Shown: positions 24,682 through 33,786 of the stretch, piece by piece
Numbering within the stretch: the first letter of the stretch is position 1
Layout of the letters: the number at the start of each line of letters is the position of its first letter
Assembly (NCBI RefSeq): GCF_028554725.1
Contig: NC_071670.1
Coordinates: 8,360,501 to 8,424,500 of the forward strand
Origin: Zeugodacus cucurbitae
Lineage: Eukaryota; Arthropoda; Insecta; Diptera; Tephritidae
DNA length: 64,000 nt
Direction of reading: 5' to 3'
Program-made: the position numbers and the translations under genes
Notes under the pieces: generated by a model
Told to the model about the DNA's origin: nothing
The model's database searches: none
What the model saw: only the letters and a program-made list of their open reading frames with translations

Positions 24682-27204
24682 ATGTCTACTTTCGGCGCAG
24701 AATTTGATGAGGCTTGGCCAAAGCCGGGCGCAGCTATGAAATTAACAGAGTTTGGTACAAAATTATTGCAAAAGTGTTTAAAGGTTGACAAGCCGGATGT
24801 AAGCCATATCGATGTTAAAAGTTTCATCAAGAAGTCTTCTAATTTTCCAGTGGAAGTACGTTTGATTTGTCATAAATTTTTTAGTATAATTATTTAATGT
24901 TATTATTCCCGCAGTTCGGCACCAACACCTGCCGTGTTATAAGTCAACCAAAAGAGCGTTATCCGGAAATACAGAAACAAATCGCTTCGGCCTATCCAAT
25001 AATACATGAACGTGTGTTGGGCTTGTATCTGGCATTCTTGGAACACAAATGCAAATATGGTATGTAAATATGGGTTTTTTTGCTTGCGATGTACACTGAA
25101 CACCTGATTGGCATTTCGCAATTCAATGTAAAAGTTAAAAACACGATTATGAACTGTTGAAATACTGCAGTTACAACGAAATTTGCATTTGTAGATTAAG
25201 AAGTTTTTTGTTATTTAAATTTTTTTTTATTTATTTAAATTTTTTTATGTTTCTTTTAATTTTTTTTTATATTTATTTTAATTTTTTTTCTTTATTATTT
25301 ATATTATTATTTTTAAATTATTTTTGTAGTTATTATTATTATTAAATATTTTTTTATTTTTTTTTTTTATATTTTTTGTTTATTTATTTTCTTATTTATT
25401 ATTTTTTATTTGATGATTATTTTTTTCATGGTACGATATTCGAATTCTTTGTTTTTATTCGGCATAAATGTGTATACTTGCAAACAAAGAAAGAAACAAA
25501 TTTGAAAACCGCAGTAAAAGCAACAACAAATTCTGTTTTAGCAGTTGTTCTTATCACACACAAATTTCTTTTTATAAAACTTTGTATTACAAAGCACAAA
25601 CTAAATTAAAAGTCGCAATTTGCTGTTGTATTATAAATACATTAGAAATATGCAAAAATTGCAGGAAATAAACGCGAACTTGAGATATACCAAAGTTTGA
25701 CGCTCACCGATTTTGTGCAACGCCTGCTGGCGAAGCGCTGTGTTAGTTTCTTCGGTAAAAATGATAAATATCTTTTATTATCACGCCATCGTGGCTGCAG
25801 TGGCTTCTTGGATATAGGCACGGATGGCGAGAAGCCACCGTTGCTGCTACAAGATGTGCTCTGCTATGATGAGATCAAGGTAAGTGTTGACTACATACAT
25901 ACATACATATATTACTGATACTACTACTAACCTAATCATGACACTCGCAAACAGCTCTCCGCATTTCTTTCCGTTTCCTCACATACGGAGTTCCTGAACG
26001 ACGGTAATCGGCAGAATTGTGGCGTTATTGAACGCAATAAATCACGTATTGAAACGGATGGTGTCATAATTGGTCTAATTGGCGCACGGCTTGTGCGACG
26101 CGATGTTATGGAATTTCAGGATATCATAATCACAAGCAAACAAAATACCAAAGAAAATGGTTACGGCTTGCCTATCGATGCAGAGGCAAATACACGTACA
26201 GCTGATTACAGGCGCGTCTGGAAGCAATTCTATGAAGAGCGTGATTACCTGTATGCGCAAGTGACGCGTGATGGCAAACGATTTGGTGATGCGCGTGCAC
26301 AAAATGACATATTCGATAATGTGCTGATGAAAAAACGTTACACGATCTCCTTTGACACGCTGCTGCTGGAGAGCGAGGCGCGCGCAGCGGCGGCAGGCAA
26401 GCAAGCTTATATACATGTGGTTGGCATCGGTTTGGGTGTGTGGCGTGCGGCGGTGCAGCAAGAGAAAATATTTTTGGAAACTTTTGCACAACGTTTGAAG
26501 TTGTTGCTGCCCAAATTGATGCATGTGGCTGTGGTGCACTTCTCTTGGTTCCAGTTGAGCGAATGGGGTGATTTGAAACACGGTGGCATTTATAAGTCGG
26601 CAACACATCCTGATGGCGGTATACGTACGTTTTTATCCAAACGCAATCCAGCCGATAAGCTGGTGAGCACAAATGTGGTAATACAATTTTTTGTTTTGTT
26701 TGTCCTTTGGTTTCGGGTATTTCAACGGGTGCATTTGGTGCGGCGGCTGTAAGTAGTGCTAATTAACTGTAATTTTGACTAATATAAATGCATGCATGTA
26801 GAGTTGTTGTTGTAAATTTATATATCTACATATATATTTGCTTTGCTTTCTAACTGCCACATTTATGCTTTATAGAAATCACCTGAGCTGGAGAACATGC
26901 TGCTTATCGTCTCATATGCTTGGGACGGTAATGCGCTGCCAGGCAACGAGTTTTGGATGGTTTGTAGCAACTATTTTGTTATTTAATAAGCATATTTATT
27001 AATTTAATTTTTTTTTTGCAGAAAATGCTTAAATCCACCGGCGATTCGTCTACAGCATGCAGCACGCTCGTCACTGAGCTGCATAATCCGCATATCAATA
27101 CGGAGCTGGTGAATGGCGCTAACTTGCATATTGCCTCTGCACAATATGGTGTATTACATATAGCAGATTATGTTAAAAATATATTTGGCATGAGGCAGAC
27201 TTGA
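24682..27204 (+). CDS. DUF4804 / MavL-like macrodomain protein, array copy 4, diverged C-terminus
   Basis: Six exons: 24682-24855, 24915-25059, 25665-25879, 25955-26662, 26876-26959 and 27022-27204, giving 502 residues. Exon 1 is the shortest of the set. Intron 2 is ~600 bp with long T-rich tracts (about 25200-25420). Conserved blocks include EFLNDGNRQNCG, VIIGLIGARL, QNTKENGYGL, SFDTLLLESEARA, IHVVGIGLGVWR, YAWDGNALPGNEFW (428-441) and ELHNPHIN. The usual SGDPAAACST has changed to TGDSSTACST, and the usual PEFENML is PELENML with one extra residue before it. Exon 4 is richer in G/C at third codon positions than in the other copies. Its exon 2 donor (phase 1) could also splice to exon 3 of the following partial copy. 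Confidence 0.78.
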
Positions 27205-27630
27205 CGTTGCTACAGTTATTGTTGCTATATAATTTTTTTTTTTTTAATTTCAATTATACAAACTTACATTGTGCAATGATTTTTTAAATAAGACCTATTT
27301 ATTAATATTACAATTCTTTTTGTGATATTTTCGTATAAAATAAATATTTTATTTAACTAAGAAATACATCGCAATGCATTTTTATTTTATTTATTTAAGC
27401 ACCTTCTAATCTACAAACCAGTTCAAGCGCTTTGTCGTATCATAAGGGCCTTAGAGATGCGTCAGGAGTATACGGATGTCACAAAGAACAGTTGAATTTG
27501 TCTAAGTGAGCTTCTCTGCTGCGGAGATCTACCACTTAACCTAACTTCACATTATTGTATTCTAGTAATATAAAATGCTACAACAACAGCAACTGCATTA
27601 GTTTGTCACAAATTTATTATTTCTTCTTAG
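27205..27630. other. Spacer before copy 5, with a probable repeat fragment; no exon 1, exon 2 or promoter motif
   Basis: No sequence matching exons 1 or 2 and no TTGGCAACGC motif could be found. About 27405-27545 is less AT-rich and contains GATCTACCACTTAACCTAAC, reminiscent of widespread tephritid interspersed repeats. That likeness is from memory and unverified. The interval ends in TTCTTCTTAG, a good acceptor for the exon at 27631. Confidence 0.45.
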
Positions 27631-29002
27631 GTAATGCCATCGAACGCGCCGTCTACAAAGACATGACACTCACCGCTTTGGTGCAACGTTTACTGGAAAA
27701 GCGTTGTGTTGCCTTTGTGGGTGGATCTGATAGTTATTTGTTATTGAATGGGCAACAAGGTTGCGGCGGCTTTCATGATGTTGGCACAAGCGCTGAACGT
27801 GGTTACTTGCGCCTGAAACATGTGCTGAGCTATGATGAAATAAAAGTGCGTAAATACCGTGAAAATGTAGCAAAAATCACATTTAACTTCAATCATTTTT
27901 ATTCTACAGCTTTCCGCTTTTCTCTCTGTCACCTCACATACAGAATTCCTCAACGATGGCAATCGTTACAATGAAGGCATTATCGAAGTGGATAAATCAC
28001 GTATTGAGCCGACTGGTGTGATTGTCGGCATGATTGGTGGACGCTTTGAGGTAATAGATGTTATGGAGTGGCAGGATATAATGATAACACCCACGCAAAA
28101 TACTAAAGCACGCGGTTATGGCTACAATCCGAGCGAGTTGGAGCGACAGACAGGCGATAATCGCATTGTTGACTATCGTCAGCTCTGGTCAAGTTTCTAT
28201 GAGGAGCAAGATCAACTTTATGAGAAGGTGTGTCTATTGGACACGCCACGCTATTATAAAGTACCACAAACCGCATTCATATTCGACAATGTAGTAATGA
28301 AGAAGCGCTATGCCATCTCTTTTGATACGCTGCTACTGGAAGCAAATGTGCGTGGTGCGCTAGCTGATAAGCAGGTGTATCTACATGTTTTCGGCTTTGG
28401 CTTGGGTGTTTGGCGTGTTGTACAACATCAATCGAAGATATTTTTGCACACTTTTAGCGAACGTCTGCTAGCGTTAGCGCCACGCTTAACACACATCGGT
28501 GTGGTGCATTTCTCACATTTCAGAGACAATGCTTACGGTATGCTGCATAATGGCGCATTGCTGGCAGCAGAAACACATCCAAATGGTGGCATTAAAATAC
28601 TGATAAAAAATCGCAATCCCGCGGAGAAGCTGGTAAACGTTTGTTAAATTAGCTCATGCTATAGCAAATTATTTATTTGTAATTGTTTTGCAGCCATCGG
28701 AATTTGAAAATATGTTAATTGTGGAGGCGTATGCGTGGGATGGTAACGCTTTGCCAGGCAATGAATTTTGGATGGTGTGTATGCAGCCAAATTTGTTATT
28801 TATATTGGTTTTTAATGAAATTTCACTTTAGGGCTCACTTAGCGGTTCCGGCGATCCTGCGGCTGCTTGCAGTACTCTGATCACTGAACTACACAATCCG
28901 CATATAAATTCAAAAATGGTGAATGGTAAAAACCTGCACGTCGCTTCTGAGCGTTATGGTGTTTTACATATATCGGATTATGCAAAAAACATTTTGGCGT
29001 AA
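27631..29002 (+). CDS. DUF4804 / MavL-like macrodomain module, array copy 5, exons 3-6 only
   Basis: Exons: 27631-27845, 27910-28632, 28694-28774 and 28832-29002. They match exons 3-6 of the other copies with the same phases, coding about 396 residues to TAA at 29000-29002. Blocks present: EFLNDGNRYNEG, VIVGMIGGRF, QNTKARGYGY, SFDTLLLEANVRG, LHVFGFGLGVWR, YAWDGNALPGNEFW, GSGDPAAACST and ELHNPHIN. Every splice site and frame is intact, which argues against long-standing decay. Yet the ~120-residue N-terminal part and the promoter motif are missing. The first base pair (GT) needs a phase-1 donor ending in G, exactly what exon 2 of copy 4 offers. It may therefore be an alternative 3' module of copy 4, start internally (ATG 27664), or be a young 5'-truncated duplicate. 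Confidence 0.7.
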
Positions 29003-29685
29003 ATCAAGCTTATTCTGTACAGCAAAACTTAAGCTTCTTCAGAATGTTGCAACAAATTGTAAATGCATGTAGATGGTTAATTATTTATACGAAAAATTGC
29101 ACATAAATATATTCCAAATAGATTTTAAAGCGATTAATATATAATTTGTAAGAAAATGCATTAATTGAAAAGAAGGCAATGATTCAAAAGTAACGGTAAG
29201 TACTGAAACTTTAAAACTGTTTAAGAAAATCTTTCAATTATTATACAGAAATGTTAACTCCGTCGATAAATACATATGTATATCCAAATATATTCAAAGA
29301 AAATGCTAATTTGTTTTAGTATTGGTTTCATTAAATTTTACTTATAAATATATTTGTTAAGATTATTTTAAATATTTAATTATAACATTTTTCACATAAG
29401 CTCTCAAATATTTTTCCACTAAGGCACTAAAACTGCTGCTCCCATATGTTGCAAATTTCTTATCACAAATGCAACCCTGCAATTTCTGCAGTAGGATGCA
29501 AATTTTGTTTATTGCACACAATTTCTTTGTGCCAACTTCGGCTTTTTCATAATTTTATAAACAACTATTAACAGTATTCAAAAGGTTTCAAAAATTATAG
29601 TAGAATTTACAAATTACGTTTGTCCACAACGCACTTGCAGCCAACAAGTAAAATACATAACTGCAGTTTAACTTAACCAGAAAAT
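29003..29685. other. Intergenic AT-rich DNA
   Basis: Holds the 3' flank of copy 5 and the upstream region of the gene at 29686. GTCCACAACGCACTTGCAGCC near 29622 faintly recalls the array promoter motif. No gene seen. Confidence 0.4.
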
Positions 29686-31129
29686 ATGAACATTACGCGT
29701 ATTCTGGGACAAAATAATACAATTTATCAAAAGTTTGGCGATTATTGCATTACAGAGGCAGAACCAAATCGATGCTGTATCATTTGCTGCTTCTGTCAGC
29801 AGGAGCATCACAATGAGCAGACTTTCTGGACGCACATACAAGAGATGCATGACTATGCACCAGCACAGCTTTGTGTGATGCAGGGTAAACCTGAAGCAAC
29901 TAGTTGCAATGGAGAACATAATGAGAGTCGTTGCACTTCGCCAATTTGTCTGGACGGTACGGCTGATGAGAAAAAGTGTAAAACAAAGTCGGCGCAAGTG
30001 GTGACAAATAATGAACCGATGTATGTCAAAGCTGAGTACCTAGAAAATGTGGTGTTAAATGATCCGAATGCGCTTATGGAACTAACAGATATAGCAAATA
30101 CATTTTTGGACTTCAAAGAAAAGCCAGCCGAAGCGCAGACTGATGTAGAAACGCCACATAAAGCTAATATGCAGCAAAGTAAGTTGAAACAGCATTTTAA
30201 TATATATTTACTATAACTACAAGTACTATTTTCAGTTGACAATAATGAATCAGAGAAGATACTTGATACCCAACGCAAAAATGGTAAGCTTAAAACCAAC
30301 ATAGATATCGATAAGCTCACACCCAAGCAATTGTTAGAGAATGGCACACTATTGAAAAGCATATTTCAGCAAATGCAACGCGCTAATAATGAATTTAAAT
30401 ATAAACTCAATAAGCTAACACAGGCAGTGCAATTAATTGAAACCGAATTGAAGAAAGCACCTGGTAGTCGTATGCTAAAGCGTTATATGAAAATAATACC
30501 AGATCAACCCTTTACCAGTCGGGACGAAGTGCTCATTTTGGATGATGAGCTGCACCATAGCAAAGAGATGCGTGACGCACTAGTATGTTGTATTGTTTGT
30601 AGTAGAAAATTTCATTTTTTAATATTTTATTTGTGAAATTTTAGCATGAGGAAACACTTGCTATAGCTACCGAGAATGCTGATGTATTCTGTCGTGTACT
30701 TTGGCGTTTCATTATGACCGATGAAGTATCCAATCAGTTCTGTTGGCGTGGTGTTGTAAACGCGGACAAAATTGTCAAATATCCAATTAAGGATATGACG
30801 ATGCTAGATGTATTTCAAGGTACACAAAAACTCATATTTTTCAATTAGTTTTTGTTATTTGTATGCTTTTTGCAGGAGTTTTCCGTGAAAAATTTCCCGA
30901 ACAGGCGCTCAACGTTTTCAAAGATCGCACTATGACCTACTTTAATAAAGCACATGAGCGTTTGAAAAGAAAACAATTAAATAAAACGGACGTGGAAAAT
31001 AATGGCTGTGATTTTCTGTGTATGAAGGAAACGTCAAATGGTCAAAATGGCGATTATAAACGAGCGCGTAACGAACAAGAAAGTACTGATAGTGTCGATT
31101 CCGTATTTGAAGAAGTGTTTAGTGGGTGA
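29686..31129 (+). CDS. Protein with N-terminal single C2H2 zinc finger and C-terminal DUF4806-like domain
   Basis: Four exons: 29686-30178, 30236-30582, 30645-30819 and 30876-31129 (phases 1,0,1), giving 422 residues. The first ~60 residues (ITRILGQNNTIYQKFGDYC, then C-x2-C-x12-H-x4-H ending FWTHIQEMH) closely match the start of the neighbouring minus-strand gene. An acidic, low-complexity middle follows. After about residue 200 comes a helical LLKSIFQQMQRANNEFKYKLNKL-type stretch. The C-terminal third fits my memory of DUF4806, a family common in insect proteins, often transposon-related or chromatin-linked: IPDQPFTSRDEVLILDDEL, a VFCRVLWRFIMTDEV helix and FCWRG. A basic RLKRK segment near the end may serve as a nuclear signal. 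Function is not known. AATAAA occurs near 31364. Confidence 0.75.
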
Positions 31130-32171
31130 AATCTAAATTTTCATATTGAAAGAAGCAGTAATTTGCTTGTATTTTAGTGTTAATAATATTTTACGTGCGA
31201 AAAAACCGTATACCGTCGCTATGAAACATTCCGTACATAAGTATTATATTTAACCCTGCAATGTGGGCGAAAGACTTGAAGTATTTTTTTATTTTAATAT
31301 TCCAATATATTAAGAGGAAAAATATGTAACTATGCATTTAATGTTGTTAGCTCGCCGATATTGAAAATAAAAGTGTTGAAATGGCGGAGTCTAACACTAT
31401 AAACTACATTCCGTTTAGAAACAACTTAAGAAACTTAAGCTAGCGCCAAATATTAATATATATAAATCAAAACTATACATACAAATATATTTTTATGAAA
31501 CGATTTTTGTGAAATAAACAATTTTATTGAAAAGTGATACTACAACTGTATTTGAATAAGCAACACTTGTGCCAAAAATTATTTAAATCGGTTATAGTGC
31601 GACTCCAACTATTTATTTCTCAATTTACAAATAAAAAAAACGCAATATTTTATTTTTGTACTGAATTGGGGCAAAAAGAATTTATTATTCACTAAAATCT
31701 TAAAAACATATTAATTGTACCATCGTGTTTAATTGTTTACAATCAAACATTCACATTTTACATTATATACATATATGCGTAAGCACATAATAATGTAAAA
31801 TGTTAATTACATATACAGTATAGAAAAAGTATATATATTTCGTAAATATGTATTTCAAAAGAAATGACTTAATACTAGAAGAAAAAAAAAACAATTTTTC
31901 TTAAGACTAAACTTGAACTTGCACAAACGTTTGGGAAAAATATAACATATTTTCCTACTACACTTTCTGCCTTTTTATGTGTGAAATATTTGTAATTGTT
32001 TAAAGGCTGTTTTTCCCTATAAACTACACTATTTCTTGTTATTGTTACTAAAAAATAATATTGCAACTACATTTGCAAATGACGCAAAAAAGTATATAGA
32101 AATACAAAAAAAAAAAAACAGTGTACAAATTAAAAACGCAATTTATGATTTTTTTTTTGTTGCATTGCAAT
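31130..32171. other. Convergent 3' flanks
   Basis: Region between the stop codons of two convergent genes. AATAAA on the + strand near 31364 and 31515 suits the left gene; TTTATT near 31679 (AATAAA on the - strand) suits the right gene. No other gene recognised. Confidence 0.5.
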
Positions 32172-33195
32172 TTAAAAACGCTGCGGCACTAGTCCCTTCG
32201 AACCTTTCAGAAAGTGTTTTTTCTTACGATGCGTCGACAGATTGCACGATTGTTTGAACGAGGCGCCACACAGTTCGCACGCAAAACGTCGCTCTTTACT
32301 GTGTACAGCACGGTGCAATTCTAGCCGTGACTGATATTTGAACTTTAGGCCGCAGGTTTCATAATCGCATACATACCAGCGTTCACCATCTTCCGACGAT
32401 ATCGCACTACTGGCGCTCGCCGTGGTGCTATTCGATTCTTTTGGCATTTCTTGTGACATCAAAGCCGCCGCCGCCGCTGCTGCATTTGTCATACCCATTG
32501 TGTGCGTTAGTGTCGGTGCACTATGTATTATGGTGGTGCCATATGCACTTGCTGGTGTCACTTGTGGCAGTTGATATAAGGCTGGCGCGGCTGTGCTTAC
32601 CTCAACGTTTTGATGCGCAACACCAGCGCCCGTACCAGCAGCAACAGCTCCTGTGCCGTGTACATTCTGCGTAACGGGTGGTGGCGGTGCCAATGCTAAT
32701 GCATGTCTTATACTAGGCGGTTCTACTTTTATATCAATTTCTACCGCATTCGGTTCGATGGCGCGCATTTCTGTATAGTCCTTTGGCTCTTGTTTCTCTT
32801 GTGAATTATCGCCGCCATGCTCAAGTGCACCACTCGCGCGCAACTCCTCCTCATTTACCTTACGATACAATGGCAAAGGCATAATGTGTGTTGTGGTCGC
32901 CTCAGGCTCCATATAATTACGTGCCTGTTCCTATTTGATAATTTGACGCAAAACAATTGTGTGTGTAAGCATATTTACTTTAACTATTTGCTTGTACGCC
33001 ACTCACCTGCTTAAAACCCAAACCATGCATGAAGTTGTGCTCATCTTGTATATGTTTCCAGAATTGATCTTGTGTCTGCAACTCTTCTTGGCACACTTGG
33101 CAAACAATCCAGAAGCTCGCATCGCCCGACAAACAAAACTCACCCAGTTTCGTATATATCTTATTATTTTTACTTAATATACGTGGGAAACCCAT
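32172..33195 (-). CDS. C2H2 zinc-finger protein with N-terminal single-finger domain
   Basis: Two exons on the minus strand: 33195-33007 and 32924-32172 (phase-0 intron), 313 residues. The N-terminus (FPRILSKNNKIYTKLGEFC, then C-x2-C-x12-H-x4-H ending FWKHIQDEH) is homologous to the start of the convergent gene at 29686. The middle is disordered: an acidic stretch with a VEIDIKVEPP segment, then Ala/Pro/Thr-rich sequence with a nine-alanine run. The last ~68 residues hold two C2H2 fingers: C-x4-C-x12-H-x3-H beginning YVCDYETC, and C-x2-C-x12-H-x4-H beginning FACELC. A basic tail follows. Probably a nuclear DNA-binding regulator. The start ATG is the only one that includes the conserved domain. 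CAGCTG and a CAACGCA motif lie upstream at about 33322-33341. Confidence 0.8.
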
Positions 33196-33709
33196 TGTAC
33201 TAAAACCACCACCGATATTTCACTAATTTTCTTTAAAAATATACACAAATTAAGGAAAAATATAAATTTTTTAATTCGTTGCCACAAATATTTTTGTTTA
33301 TTTCCATTGACGTTTGCAAACAGCTGATTGGGACAACGCAGTGTCGCACGATACTCATAGTGTTAAGTTTACTAAACACAGCGTGCAAATGGAAATTCTT
33401 AATTTTATAAATAATTTATTAAACAAAAAATTAATGCGTAACGTATGAGAAATAATAATTATGTAGAAATAAATAATTACATTGCCAATTAAAATATATT
33501 TCAGAAAATATGGCAACATAATAGCCTATTTTAATTGTCGCGCTTATTGGCAGCACTTTAGCGTAGCATTTCCGCCTTTTTGATATTTCGTGCGCTGTTC
33601 GCAAAATGCATTTTAATTTTTATTTTATTGTAAAGTTAATAAATTAAATGCGTTAAAATTGCTAAATAATAGTAAATGTGTTTAGCTGCGTATTAATAAC
33701 ATCAAAGTA
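33196..33709. promoter_or_regulatory. Putative bidirectional promoter region
   Basis: Lies between the start of the minus-strand zinc-finger gene and a small + strand open frame. It contains AACAGCTGATTGGGACAACGC at about 33321-33341, which on the minus strand reads GCGTTGTCCCAATCAGCTGTT, similar in parts to the array promoter motif. AT-rich elsewhere. Confidence 0.35.
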
Positions 33710-33786
33710 ATGAAAAGTGCATTATCGAACTCACTACCGGAACAAACTGATTTATATCCGGCAGGCGTTGGTACTCCAGCGCTATT
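33710..33786 (+). pseudogene. Short open frame interrupted by retrotransposon insertion (candidate host exon)
   Basis: An ATG at 33710 begins MKSALSNSLPEQTDLYPAGV and the frame runs straight into the insertion point. Across the retroelement the same frame resumes after the duplicated 10 bp and continues to TAA 37130-37132, or could leave by a weak GTATTT donor at about 37071. In total the pre-insertion frame would hold 45 codons. No homologue recognised; it may be a first coding exon of a host gene or chance. Confidence 0.3.
33777..33786 (+). repeat. Target-site duplication, left copy (CAGCGCTATT)
   Basis: Identical to bases 37056-37065 on the other side of the retroelement; the bases outside differ. 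This fixes the insertion limits. Confidence 0.85.

Noticed and set aside
29686..33195. The two convergent genes as one inverted duplicate pair
   Set aside because: Only the first ~60 residues are alike; the rest is unrelated, so they are listed as separate genes.
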